Source of the DNA: an uncultured bacterium
GTDB taxonomy: Bacteria; Planctomycetota; Phycisphaerae; Phycisphaerales; SM1A02
DNA length: 64,000 bases
Direction: 5' to 3'
Assembly: GCA_903919715.1 (NCBI GenBank)
Contig: CAIXJC010000013.1
Span: 27,984 to 91,983 of the forward strand
Shown: positions 42,037 through 51,277 of the stretch, piece by piece
Position numbering within the stretch: the first letter of the stretch is position 1
Layout: every line of letters begins with the position of its first letter
Made by a program: the position numbers and the translations under genes
Notes under the pieces: generated by a model
Seen by the model: only the letters and a program-made list of their open reading frames with translations
What the model was told of the DNA's origin: nothing
Database searches by the model: none

Positions 42037-43878
42037 ATGAGAATCTCGTTCCGATCCTGCACGGCGATCGCTGTGGTTATTGCCGCGTTTCCTGCCGCGA
42101 TTCCTGCGTTCGGTCAGGTTCGGATCGTGAATTACAATTCTGCGCACATGGGTGGAGACGGACCGTCGTTCCAGCAAGTTCTCGCAGCCGCTCATTCCGA
42201 TAACAAGGCTGGCTGGGCCAAGCCAGTAGACATCTTTGTATTTCAGGAGGTCAGTGCGAGCACCGTCGCCGAACTGCAGTCACTTGTCAATGGGGCTGCT
42301 CCCGCTGGAGCGACCTATAACCGTGCAACGTATACGACCTCTGGGACCGAAGACAGTTCGTCCGGCGCTGAGTGCGCGTTTTACCGCGTGCAAACTATTT
42401 CTGAGACGACAGCCTCTCATGCGGACATCTTCACGGGCGCTGGTCGCAATGCGGACCGTTGGCTCTTTCGTTTGAATGGATATGACTCGACTGCGGCGCG
42501 CTTCTATTTGTACAGCATGCATTTGAAGGCCTCCGTCGGATTTGAAGCGGACCGTCAAACTGGCGCATTGGCGATTCGGGGAAATGCCGATGCGCTTGGC
42601 GCAGGAGTCCGTGCGATTTTCGTTGGCGATTACAACTTGTACAACAATACGGAGCCGGCGTATCTCGCATTCTTGGCGGCGGGAAATGCACAAGCATTCG
42701 ATCCTCTTGGAACGGGAAGTTGGAGCGGAAGTGCGCACGCAATTGTTCACAGTCAAAGTCCGCGCGATGTATCTGGCTCACTTGTTGGCGGTGGAATGGA
42801 CGATCGATTTGATATCCATCTCGCAACTGGTGGACTGTCGGATGGCGAGGGAATCAGCATAATTCTAGGGACATATCGATCGTTTGGGAATGACGGGTTG
42901 CACTACAACCTCGCGATCAACACGAATGGGAATTCGTATTATCCCGCCGAATCGGCCCGTTCGAACGCGCTTGCGTTGGCTATTTTTAATGCCTCCGATC
43001 ACATTCCAGTCATTGTGGATTATCAAGTTCCTGCGGTGATGGCGGCATCGTTCCTCTCGATTCCGCTGCGCGTTATTCAAGGAGCGTCCGTGCAGGCGCA
43101 AGTTCAAGTGCAAAATGTTGCCGCAGTTGTCACGCCGCTTGGTACTGACGAACTCGACTATGTCGTGACTGGAGCAAGTGGCTTGAGTGGATCGGTGAGT
43201 GGTATCGCCCCATTGACTCCCGCGTTCGCAACTGCAGCTTTGCAATTGAATACTGGAACTGTTGGCGTTTTGAATGTTGAAGCCCAAGTCGCCACGTCGT
43301 CCGAAGGGGCGCAAAATGCTGCGATCGTCTTGCCGGCAACTTTTTCGGTGCTTTCCCATGCAAGAGCTTCTTGGCAATCGGCTTCGGTTGTCACAACGAT
43401 CTCCGTACCTGTGACGGTTCCAGTTGGAAGTGGCCCAGTCAATGTGGATGTCCCGATTAATAATGTTGGATGGAATACCTTGCAGTCAATGCTCGACGCA
43501 GACTTTGTCCAGCTGCCAACAGGATCTGCAGTTTCAGTGATCGGCACATTGCCACAGTCAATCGCAGGAACGGCGGGAGTGCTGCATCTGCGCGTGAATC
43601 CAGTCGGACTTCCCGCCGGTGTCACCAAGGTCAGCGGAACTCTCTTGACGAGCGATGAAAATATTCCCGGCGAAGGCGATGCCACGTTGGGATTTGCAAT
43701 CGCAATCACGGTCGGCAGTGCGCCTCGTCCTGGCGACATCAACGGTGATGGCATTGTCAATGCAAGTGATCTCGCTGTCTTGCTCGCTCAGTGGGGCGGT
43801 CCTGGATCAGCGGATGTCAACTCATCAGGCAGTGTTGATGGTCTTGATTTGGCCATATTGTTGAGCAACTGGGGATAG
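42037..43878 (+). CDS. secreted endonuclease/exonuclease/phosphatase-fold protein with dockerin-type end
   Basis: 613 residues. Signal peptide (to about AFG-Q, residue 26). EEP-fold motifs: VRIVNYNSA, DIFVFQEV (catalytic Glu), LYSMHLKAS, FVGDYNLYNN and ASDHIPVIVDY (catalytic Asp-His). Then beta domains (about 335-560) and a C-terminal EF-hand pair GDINGDGIVNASDLAVLLAQWG plus a second loop ending in SNWG. A secreted nuclease or phosphoesterase tethered through a dockerin-like module is the likely role. Divergent from the M16 operon with 87 bases between starts. Confidence 0.88.
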   Translation: MRISFRSCTAIAVVIAAFPAAIPAFGQVRIVNYNSAHMGGDGPSFQQVLAAAHSDNKAGWAKPVDIFVFQEVSASTVAELQSLVNGAAPAGATYNRATYTTSGTEDSSSGAECAFYRVQTISETTASHADIFTGAGRNADRWLFRLNGYDSTAARFYLYSMHLKASVGFEADRQTGALAIRGNADALGAGVRAIFVGDYNLYNNTEPAYLAFLAAGNAQAFDPLGTGSWSGSAHAIVHSQSPRDVSGSLVGGGMDDRFDIHLATGGLSDGEGISIILGTYRSFGNDGLHYNLAINTNGNSYYPAESARSNALALAIFNASDHIPVIVDYQVPAVMAASFLSIPLRVIQGASVQAQVQVQNVAAVVTPLGTDELDYVVTGASGLSGSVSGIAPLTPAFATAALQLNTGTVGVLNVEAQVATSSEGAQNAAIVLPATFSVLSHARASWQSASVVTTISVPVTVPVGSGPVNVDVPINNVGWNTLQSMLDADFVQLPTGSAVSVIGTLPQSIAGTAGVLHLRVNPVGLPAGVTKVSGTLLTSDENIPGEGDATLGFAIAITVGSAPRPGDINGDGIVNASDLAVLLAQWGGPGSADVNSSGSVDGLDLAILLSNWG

Positions 43879-43926
43879 TAGGGCGCGTATTTTCTCGTTC
43901 GGGTGTCGCAAGGAGATATCAGGAAA

Positions 43927-46194
43927 ATGACTCGAAGTTTCCCACGGTTTCAGATGATGGCGTCAGCGGTCGTCATGGCCACTGTCGCATCGACTGCGAT
44001 GGCGGTCGATCTCGCAGTGACGAGTGTTGAACTGATTCAAGGCGCGCAGTTTGGAACGACAACATTGGTTGGTGGCCGACCCACGATGGTTCGAGTGAAG
44101 GTTTCCGTCACGGGGCAAACAACATCGCAGGCGAATGTTGACGCGATCATTCGGGTCAACGTTGGCGGCCTACAGGTGGATGGCTCGCCTTTCTTTTCAC
44201 GCAATGGCCCCATCACGGCGCCGATTACGCCAAGCTCGCAGAATGTCAATGACACGATCAACTTCACAATTGTTGCGCCAGTCAGCAGCGATGTTGATTT
44301 CGAAGTTGTCCTTGATCCGCTCAATAAAGTTGCCGAAACGAATGAGGCGAATAATTTCTTTCGAGTGAGTAACGCAGTCTTTGCATGCCGCAAGACGCTC
44401 GATGTCGGATACGTTTCGGTCAACTACACGCTTGGTGGAGGTCAACCTCCTGCGGCAACGATCGAGCCTGGTATCGGCGATTCATTTATGCGTGGTATCT
44501 ATGCCGTGGCAGAGCTGAATTATCACCGCTCGCCACTTGGGCCACTCAACTGGACATCAGACATCAATGCCTCTGACGCGTCGCTTCTGAACACGCTTCA
44601 GACGATTCGTCTCACGCAAATTCCAGCAGTGGGGCATGCCCGCCCTGAGTTTCTTTTCGGATGGTTGCCTGGAAATCCATTCAGCGGCAATGGAGAGGCA
44701 AACGGAATTCCGGGCGATGTAGCGTTCGGCAATACTGAATCAACGCGTTTTCAAAGAACATTCGCACATGAAATAGGCCACTGCTGGGGACGATCTCATA
44801 CGTCCAACACGATTGGCGTGGTGGGATTTGATGTCGAACATCATCTGGCGAATCCACTCACTCTTGGGCAGACGCATGCGGCAAGCCAGTATGACGTGAT
44901 GGTTGCTGGGCAGTTGACCAACGTGGCGTGGGTCGATTCGGGAACGTATCTCGATTGCCTCACCGATAGCCGTTCGCAGTGCAGTGCATTTTCCCCTCCA
45001 GGTGGTGGCGAAGATCCCGCATCTGATGCGCAGCGCGTGCTGCAGATCAGCGGCACGTATCAACATAAAACTGGCCGGATCGATTTATCGCCTGTCAATC
45101 AAATCGATTTGGCTGCGCCAACTGCGGATGATGCTCGAGGCGACTTGCTGTTGCAATCATTCGGCGCAGGCGGAGATTTGCTTTCAAGCGTGCGCTGGCG
45201 GTCCGCAACTTCGCGCGAATCATGCGCAGAGTGTTTGCGTGGTCAGGCTCATATGCACGAACATTCTCCAGTCTCGATTCTTATTCCTGCGACTGTTGCA
45301 AATCAAGCGCCCGCACGAATCGATTTGCGCGACTTGAAGAGCGGGCGCTTGCTGGCGACTCGGACGCGCACTGCGTCAGCGCCTCATGTGGTGAGCCTTG
45401 GAAGTCGAACCATCGATGGAGTTGGAGTTGCGAGTCACAATAAAACAGGTCCATTCGTCGAGCTCTTTTGGGATGCGACCGATGCAGATGGTGATGCACT
45501 TTCCGCTGATCTTTTGTTGAGCTGCGATGGAGGCCAATCATGGTCAGCCATCGGAGTGAATCAACGTGGGGCGTCGATGAAGTTTTCACTCTCTGATATT
45601 CCAGTTGCGCCAAGTGGCCAAGGGATTATCAAGCTGCGCATGACCGATGGGTTGAATGTCATTGATGCGGAAATGCCAGCGGCGTTTGGACTTTTTGGTG
45701 GTCAGGCAGAAGGCTCGATTGCTGGCGAGTCGGATTGGTCAAACTTGTGGCTTGTGAATGCGCCAGACATCAATTTGATCACGCCGAACAATAATGAGTC
45801 CTATCCCGCGGGAGCATCCATTCTGTTGCACGCATCAGGTTGGGATTTGGAGGATCAATTCCTGCCCGATACGGCATTCACTTGGACTTCTTCGATCGCG
45901 GGAGCGATCGGAACCGGCCGACAGATCTTTGTAGCCAACTTGGCTCCAGGAGTTCACACGATCACTTTGCGCGGCACGGATTCTGGTGGGTCATATGTCG
46001 AAAAAACGGTTTCAGTCACCGTCACGCCTCGCGTGATCTTTTCTGCCGATATTGATGGCGATGGTCTCGTCAATGGAGTGGACCTTTCAATGATGCTGAG
46101 CAATTGGGGCGGGGCTGGTATCGGCGATCTCAACTTCGACGGGGTTGTAGGAGGAGCCGACCTCACTTCACTGATTTCGGGATGGACTGGATGA
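43927..46194 (+). CDS. secreted metzincin metalloprotease with dockerin-type end
   Basis: 755 residues, ATG 43927 after AGGAAA. Signal peptide (to about AMA-V), then a CARDB-like beta domain (about 30-150). The zinc site HEIGHCWGRSH (281-291) is an exact HExxHxxGxxH metzincin motif, and YDVMVAG with Met325 is a good Met-turn 34 residues later. Two beta domains and a C-terminal dockerin-type EF-hand pair (DIDGDGLVNGVDLSMMLSNWG) follow. No propeptide cysteine switch is obvious. Stop overlaps the next gene by ATGA. Confidence 0.9.
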   Translation: MTRSFPRFQMMASAVVMATVASTAMAVDLAVTSVELIQGAQFGTTTLVGGRPTMVRVKVSVTGQTTSQANVDAIIRVNVGGLQVDGSPFFSRNGPITAPITPSSQNVNDTINFTIVAPVSSDVDFEVVLDPLNKVAETNEANNFFRVSNAVFACRKTLDVGYVSVNYTLGGGQPPAATIEPGIGDSFMRGIYAVAELNYHRSPLGPLNWTSDINASDASLLNTLQTIRLTQIPAVGHARPEFLFGWLPGNPFSGNGEANGIPGDVAFGNTESTRFQRTFAHEIGHCWGRSHTSNTIGVVGFDVEHHLANPLTLGQTHAASQYDVMVAGQLTNVAWVDSGTYLDCLTDSRSQCSAFSPPGGGEDPASDAQRVLQISGTYQHKTGRIDLSPVNQIDLAAPTADDARGDLLLQSFGAGGDLLSSVRWRSATSRESCAECLRGQAHMHEHSPVSILIPATVANQAPARIDLRDLKSGRLLATRTRTASAPHVVSLGSRTIDGVGVASHNKTGPFVELFWDATDADGDALSADLLLSCDGGQSWSAIGVNQRGASMKFSLSDIPVAPSGQGIIKLRMTDGLNVIDAEMPAAFGLFGGQAEGSIAGESDWSNLWLVNAPDINLITPNNNESYPAGASILLHASGWDLEDQFLPDTAFTWTSSIAGAIGTGRQIFVANLAPGVHTITLRGTDSGGSYVEKTVSVTVTPRVIFSADIDGDGLVNGVDLSMMLSNWGGAGIGDLNFDGVVGGADLTSLISGWTG

Positions 46195-47033
46195 GCCGGT
46201 CAGCTTGGGTGTGTCAATTTTTCTTTGCGACCGCACTTTCGCTGGTGTTCAGTCTCGCTACTCTCGCGACGACAGTCACGCTTGGTTCCGCCCGAGATGC
46301 AACGCTCATCTCGGACTCTTCAAGTCAACTTGCGCTCGGCGCGGCGTACAACATTTATGCTGGAAGAGTCGGAGATCAGGGAGGAGGAACTCTTCGGCGT
46401 GGACTGATCCAGTTCAATTTTCAAGGCATTCCTCCCGGATCTATTGTGACGAGTGTGCAGTTAAAGCTTTATATGAGCCAAGCGCAATCGGGAGCATTTG
46501 CAGTCAGTTTGAAAAAGTCGCTCTTGTCTTGGGGTGAAGGAACTTCATTCGCATTCGGCGGCGGTGGAGCGCCAGCGAAGCCCGGCGATGCAACGTGGAT
46601 CAATCGATTTTATCCCGATGTGCCGTGGCCCACGCCTGGCGGCGAGTTCAGTACTGCTGCGAGCGCTTCGGCGAATGTCAACGGTGTTGGGTGGTACACA
46701 TGGGGATCGACCGCGCGAATTGTGGCGGATGTTCAGGAATGGGTTGATTCTCCAGCGATGAATCTCGGATGGGGCTTGCTTGGAAACGAAGTTGTTCTCC
46801 AATCTGCGAAGCGATTCGAATCTCGTGAAGCGGGTTCAAACAATCCACAACTCATCGTGATGTTCACGCCGCCGCCTGCGAATCCTGCTGATATCAACGG
46901 CGATGGAGTTGTGAACGGAATCGATCTTGCAATTGTGCTTGGTGCGTGGGACACGAGCAATCCAACAGCTGACATCAACAATGATGGGTTCGTTGACGGC
47001 ATCGATCTCGCTATTGTTCTTGCGGCGTGGTAA
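46191..47033 (+). CDS. secreted DNRLRE-like protein with dockerin-type end
   Basis: 280 residues, ATGA overlap with the metzincin gene. Signal peptide (about 1-30). The body has the layout of DNRLRE domains: an ATLISDSSSQLALG start, RRGLIQFNFQGIPPGSIVTSVQLKLYM, and GWYTWGSTARIVADVQEWV. Ends with two EF-hand loops (ADINGDGVVNGIDLAIVLGAW and a second, ending LAAW). Probably a structural or adhesive surface protein that works with the protease upstream. Confidence 0.85.
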   Translation: MSRSAWVCQFFFATALSLVFSLATLATTVTLGSARDATLISDSSSQLALGAAYNIYAGRVGDQGGGTLRRGLIQFNFQGIPPGSIVTSVQLKLYMSQAQSGAFAVSLKKSLLSWGEGTSFAFGGGGAPAKPGDATWINRFYPDVPWPTPGGEFSTAASASANVNGVGWYTWGSTARIVADVQEWVDSPAMNLGWGLLGNEVVLQSAKRFESREAGSNNPQLIVMFTPPPANPADINGDGVVNGIDLAIVLGAWDTSNPTADINNDGFVDGIDLAIVLAAW

Positions 47034-47042
47034 AACACTCTT

Positions 47043-47828
47043 GTGGATGAACGCTCTGGGCTGATCGAAGCGATTGGGCTTCGTAAAAACTTCGGTTCGC
47101 TTGAAGCTGTGCGTGGGATTGATCTCTGCGTTGCCCGAGGTGAAGTTCTCGGATTTCTCGGCCCAAACGGCGCGGGTAAATCGACCACGATGCGCATGTT
47201 GACGGGGTTTCTCCAGCCTGACGGTGGCACAATCAAGATTGCCGGCGTCGATCTCGCACAGAACCCACTTGGGGCGAAGCGAAACTTTGGATATCTCCCA
47301 GAAGGAGCGCCGGCATATTCAGAAATGCGCGTGGAGGATTTTCTCGCATTCTCCGCACGCGCACGCGGATATCGAGGACAAGAAATTGTCGAGCGGGTCA
47401 ATCGAGCCGTGGCGCGAGTGCATCTCGAACCTTGCCGTGGTCAACGAATTGAGACTCTTTCCAAGGGATACAAACGCCGCACTGGAATCGCGCAGGCACT
47501 CTTGCACGATCCGCCAGTCTTGATCTTGGACGAACCGACTGATGGTTTGGATCCAAATCAGAAATTCGAAGTCAGGCAACTTGTTCGAGAGCTCGGCCAG
47601 AACCGCGCGATCATTCTTTCGACGCACATCTTGGAGGAAGTCGAAGCGGTTTGCACGCGCGCAGTCATCATCAATCGAGGCGTGATGGTCTTTGATGGAA
47701 CGCCCAAGGAGCTCGATGCTCGAGTCCCTGCGGGAATTACCCAGAATCGACTCGATCATATTTTCCGAACGCTGACTTCCGCAAAGAGTGCGCCAAAAAC
47801 TCAGCAGGCTCGGGGAGGAAAGTCTTGA
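47043..47828 (+). CDS. ABC transporter ATPase (GldA/NatA-like)
   Basis: 261 residues, GTG start at 47043. Walker A GPNGAGKST, then LSKGYKRRTGIAQALLHDP as the signature region and LILDEPTDGLDP as Walker B. C-terminal half lacks a second ATPase. First gene of a tightly packed set (TTGA and ATGA overlaps) with an ABC-2 permease and a GldG-like protein, the arrangement called GldA-GldF-GldG in gliding Bacteroidetes and found widely in other phyla with unknown substrate. Confidence 0.9.
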   Translation: MDERSGLIEAIGLRKNFGSLEAVRGIDLCVARGEVLGFLGPNGAGKSTTMRMLTGFLQPDGGTIKIAGVDLAQNPLGAKRNFGYLPEGAPAYSEMRVEDFLAFSARARGYRGQEIVERVNRAVARVHLEPCRGQRIETLSKGYKRRTGIAQALLHDPPVLILDEPTDGLDPNQKFEVRQLVRELGQNRAIILSTHILEEVEAVCTRAVIINRGVMVFDGTPKELDARVPAGITQNRLDHIFRTLTSAKSAPKTQQARGGKS

Positions 47829-48592
47829 GCGAAGGGCCTCCTCCAACCCCATCGGCGTTTGTCCGCACTGCCAGCATTTTTCGCCGCGAGTTTTATGCGT
47901 ATTTCTCGACGCCCCTCGCCGCAGTCTTCTTGGTGATGTTCGTTGCTCTGGCGTCGCTCTTCACATTTCAACTCGGCGGTCTTTATGGAAGAGGCCAAGC
48001 TGATCTGCGCGCTTTTTTTCAGTGGCAGCCGTGGCTCGGACTTTTCTTTATGCCAGCGCTGGGAATGCGTTTGTGGTCTGACGAGCGCCGGAGTGGATCG
48101 ATTGAACTCTTGATGACACTGCCGCTGACAACACGAGACTTGGTGCTTGGGAAATTTCTCGCAGCGTGGGCATTTTCATGTGTCTCGCTCGTGTTAACGA
48201 TTCCGCTGTGGATGACAATTTCGTGGTTGGGAACTCCAGATCATGGAGTGATCATTGCAAGCTATATCGCATCTGCACTGCTCTTTGCAACGATGCTTTC
48301 GATCTGCGCATGTCTTTCGGCGTGCACTCGAAATGCAGTGGTCGCATTTGTGCTTGGTGTCGCCGCATGTTTCATTCTGCTCTTGACTGGATTCCCAGTG
48401 GTGCTGGATTTCTTCGCGCAGTGGGCGCCGAAATCGGTCATTGAGGCGGTTGCGGCGATGAGCGCTCTGGTGCACTTTCAGGCACTGATTCGTGGTGTTT
48501 TCGATGTGCGGGACGTGCTCTACCCCGTTTCGGTGATCGTTGCATTTCTGTGGATCAACGCACTGCTTCTGGATTGGAAAGGCTCGCGATGA
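47825..48592 (+). CDS. ABC-2 type permease (GldF-like)
   Basis: 255 residues, TTG start overlapping the ATPase stop. Six membrane helices; the first cytoplasmic motif FRREFYAYFSTPLAAVFLV and SDERRSGSIELLMTLPLTTRDLVLGKF are typical of GldF-type permeases. Partner of the ATPase before it and the GldG-like protein after it. Confidence 0.9.
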   Translation: MSEGPPPTPSAFVRTASIFRREFYAYFSTPLAAVFLVMFVALASLFTFQLGGLYGRGQADLRAFFQWQPWLGLFFMPALGMRLWSDERRSGSIELLMTLPLTTRDLVLGKFLAAWAFSCVSLVLTIPLWMTISWLGTPDHGVIIASYIASALLFATMLSICACLSACTRNAVVAFVLGVAACFILLLTGFPVVLDFFAQWAPKSVIEAVAAMSALVHFQALIRGVFDVRDVLYPVSVIVAFLWINALLLDWKGSR

Positions 48593-50457
48593 GCATTCGC
48601 AAGAAACAATCTGGCAGTCTCGGGATGATCGTGTTGATCCTCGTCGGATTGATAGTGCTCAACGCTGCGGCAGCATTCGGTTTGGTTGGTTGGCGAATCG
48701 ATTTCACACAGGAAGGGCTCTACAGTTTTTCTGTTGGAACGCGTGCGATCTTGAAGTCACTCGATGAACCTGTGCGATTGGATCTGTATGCGTCGCGAGA
48801 ATCAATTGCCGACATGCCAGAACTTCGTGCGCATGCGCAGCGCGTTGAGGAATACTTGGATGAATTGGTCGATCTCTCCAAGGGGTCGCTCGAACTGCAC
48901 GTCATCAATCCGCAGCCATTCAGCGAGAGCGAAGATGACGCACGCGCGGGGGGACTGATTGTGCAACCAGTCAATAACAGCGGCGCCACTGCGATCCTTG
49001 GGTTGATTGCAGTCGGTCCGACTGGGCGAACGAAGGCGATACCAATCTTTTCGGCCGATCGCGATTCATTCATCGAGTACGAAGTTTCGAAAGCAATCGC
49101 CACGGTGGGGCGATCCTCCAAGCCGAAGGTCGGATTGCTTTCATGCATGCCATTGCAGCCAGCGCGCATGATGCAAGATGGCTCGGCCGCTCCGCTTGGT
49201 CCTCGACCTTTCGTGATCGAGCAGATGCGAGAGCTCTTTGATGTGGTGGAGATTCCTGCTGATGCGGCAGCAATTCCGTCAGGTCTGGGAGCATTGCTAC
49301 TCGTTCAACCTCGCAAACTCTCCGAGCCGATGCTTCGTTCGATCGATGCTTGGGCGACTGCTGGTCATCCGCTGCTCGTGCTCGCCGATCCGTTTGCTGA
49401 GACGGATCAGCATCCAGATTCGCGGGAGATGGGAATGAAAGTCGCAGCGACGACGTACGACCTCCCGCTTCTTCGCGCATGGGGTTTGGATATTCCGCGC
49501 GACATGGCGGTTGGCGATCTCAATTACACCACGCGCATTCAGACAGCAGGCCCTGGCGGAACGATGCGCGAACTGAACTATTTGGCATGGTTGAGTCTGA
49601 CTCGAACGGCGTTCAATCAATCGGATCCCCTTGTGAGCGGATTTGATGCGATCAATCTGAAGAGTGCCGGCGAGATTCAGCGGGTAAATGGCGGGGATCC
49701 CGCGATTGCGCCGAAGATCGATCCGATCATCTTTTCGAGTGATCGTTCGCAACTCATTCAGACTTTGAAGTTGGGGTATTTCGGTGATGCAGAGCAGTTG
49801 CTTCGCGATTGCAAGCCCGACGGCGTGCAACGCATTTTGGCAGCGAGAATTTCTGGTCCGATTGGAAGTGCGTACGGTCCAACAATCGGTGATGCAAACA
49901 TCGTGATCATTGCCGACGCAGATTTATTGGCTGACGAGACGTGGGTGCGTGATGATCCACAATCTGGAATGAAGCGTGCGTTCTCGGACAACGGTCCATT
50001 GGTGATTGGATTGCTTGAACGGATGGCAGGGGACCCCGCCGTGGCGACGCTTCGTTCGCGGGGGAAATTTCGCAGGCCATTTGAACGTGTCGAGGAAATT
50101 CGCAAGGCAGCGGAGGAGCGATACATCGCTCGCGAAAAAGACCTTCAATTGGAAGTGCGCAAGGCGGAAATCAATATCGCACAACTGCAGAGTAAGAGTG
50201 GCAGTCAAGAATCTGGCCAGATGTTGTTGTCCGCAGAACAGCAAGCAGAACTGGCAGAATTGCAGGCCAAGGTCAATGCGTATCGCAAGGAATTGCGAGG
50301 CGTCCAATTTGGATTACGCCAGGACGTTGATTCGCTCGGGCAGCGGCTTCTTGTCATCAACGTGGTGCTGTGGCCGTTGATCGTCGCTGTGGCGGCAGGC
50401 CTCTGGTGTTGGCGCGCGGCTCGGCGGGTCGATCGAACCCGCCCTCAAGAGAACTAA
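48589..50457 (+). CDS. GldG-like ABC-associated membrane protein
   Basis: 622 residues, ATGA overlap with the permease. One N-terminal helix (about 10-32), then the GldG motif region RIDFTQEGLYSFSVGTRAILKSL with the substrate-binding-like domain (about 45-500), a Lys/Glu-rich coiled-coil (about 515-590) and a second membrane helix near the end (LWPLIVAVAAGLWCW). The layout with two terminal helices and a large periplasmic domain is standard for this family. Substrate unknown. Confidence 0.87.
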   Translation: MSIRKKQSGSLGMIVLILVGLIVLNAAAAFGLVGWRIDFTQEGLYSFSVGTRAILKSLDEPVRLDLYASRESIADMPELRAHAQRVEEYLDELVDLSKGSLELHVINPQPFSESEDDARAGGLIVQPVNNSGATAILGLIAVGPTGRTKAIPIFSADRDSFIEYEVSKAIATVGRSSKPKVGLLSCMPLQPARMMQDGSAAPLGPRPFVIEQMRELFDVVEIPADAAAIPSGLGALLLVQPRKLSEPMLRSIDAWATAGHPLLVLADPFAETDQHPDSREMGMKVAATTYDLPLLRAWGLDIPRDMAVGDLNYTTRIQTAGPGGTMRELNYLAWLSLTRTAFNQSDPLVSGFDAINLKSAGEIQRVNGGDPAIAPKIDPIIFSSDRSQLIQTLKLGYFGDAEQLLRDCKPDGVQRILAARISGPIGSAYGPTIGDANIVIIADADLLADETWVRDDPQSGMKRAFSDNGPLVIGLLERMAGDPAVATLRSRGKFRRPFERVEEIRKAAEERYIAREKDLQLEVRKAEINIAQLQSKSGSQESGQMLLSAEQQAELAELQAKVNAYRKELRGVQFGLRQDVDSLGQRLLVINVVLWPLIVAVAAGLWCWRAARRVDRTRPQEN

Positions 50458-50531
50458 TTTCGTCAATCAAGTCGATCTGCAGGAATGACCGATGGACTTT
50501 GTACGGCATTTTCGCCGCAAGGAGGATTTCT

Positions 50532-50723
50532 ATGGAATCAGGTACGGGTCAATCATGTTGTTCGACATCAAGTTCGTGTTCGTGCAAGCCAACAAAGTGT
50601 CGCATCTGTGGCGCCATTTTTAAATTGGCGATTGTGGGATTGTTGGTCTGCATCGCAAGCAGTTTGTGGCAGATCGATAAAACTCTTGGGCGTATGGCTC
50701 CCGCAGCGACGGCGAAGCCCTGA
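50532..50723 (+). CDS. Cys-rich 63-residue membrane mini-protein
   Basis: Starts at the ATG at 50532 after a near-perfect AAGGAGG ribosome site at 50519-50525. Residues about 9-26 hold seven Cys among Ser/Lys (SCCSTSSSCSCKPTKCRIC), then one membrane helix (about 28-46) and a short tail. It sits 74 bases after the GldG-like gene. The Cys arrangement suggests metal binding or a lipid/disulfide anchor; no family recognised. Because of its ribosome site it is likely real. Confidence 0.7.
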   Translation: MESGTGQSCCSTSSSCSCKPTKCRICGAIFKLAIVGLLVCIASSLWQIDKTLGRMAPAATAKP

Positions 50724-50749
50724 GAGAAATCGCTGGTTTCAAAAATGAC

Positions 50750-50778
50750 AACCGCCCCAAATTGAGTTTGGGGCGGTT
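50750..50778. terminator. 12 bp stem hairpin terminator between mini-protein and tRNA-Cys
   Basis: Perfect inverted repeat AACCGCCCCAAA (50750-50761) and TTTGGGGCGGTT (50767-50778) around a 5-base loop. On the minus strand it follows tRNA-Cys by four bases and leads into GTCATTTTT, so it ends the tRNA transcript; it can also stop plus-strand transcription from the Gld-like genes. Confidence 0.8.
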
Positions 50779-50782
50779 GAAG

Positions 50783-50856
50783 AGGCCGAGGTGGGATTCG
50801 AACCCACGAATAACGGATTTGCAATCCGTCCCCTTGGGCCACTTGGGTACTCGGCC
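50783..50856 (-). tRNA. tRNA-Cys(GCA)
   Basis: 74-base cloverleaf on the minus strand. Acceptor GGCCGAG pairs with CTCGGCC, anticodon stem ACGGA/TCCGT encloses TTGCAAA (anticodon GCA), T-arm GTGGG/CCCAC with loop TTCGAAT. The discriminator base U73 is the cysteine identity element. CCA not encoded. Confidence 0.97.
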
Positions 50857-50980
50857 AAGGAAGTGCTATGGTGGCTTGTATCTGCCGTGCCGTCAAACGG
50901 CGAGAAAAACATTTCCGAAATGGACGGTTTCCCGTAAACTCCCAGAAGTACATCCCCAAGTACTTAAGGAGATATCAAAT

Positions 50981-51277
50981 ATGAGCCAAGCCACCCAAAC
51001 TGCCCCTGAAACGACGATTGCCCCCAAGCCAATGCGAGCTGGTCCGATGGGACCATGGGCCGTCATCGTCCATAACGACAATGTCAATACATTCGACTTT
51101 GTCATTCGTTGCCTGCGTGAGATCGCGCGACTTGAAATGAACATGGCTGTCACGAAGACCAATGAAATCCATCATGAAGGTGCATCTCAGGTCACGCACA
51201 CGCACCGCGAACATGCGGAACTGATTTGTGAACGTCTGCAAGGTCGCGGACTCACGGTCACCGTCGAACCAGCGTGA
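50981..51277 (+). CDS. clpS: ATP-dependent Clp protease adaptor ClpS
   Basis: 98 residues, AAGGAG upstream. The substrate-binding core is present: AVIVHNDNVNTFDFVIRCL then HHEGASQVTHTHREHAELICERL. It delivers N-degron substrates to ClpAP. The variant NDNVNTFDFV replaces the more common DDxTPMEFV. The stop overlaps the GTG of the next gene (GTGA). No clpA or clpP nearby. Confidence 0.92.
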   Translation: MSQATQTAPETTIAPKPMRAGPMGPWAVIVHNDNVNTFDFVIRCLREIARLEMNMAVTKTNEIHHEGASQVTHTHREHAELICERLQGRGLTVTVEPA

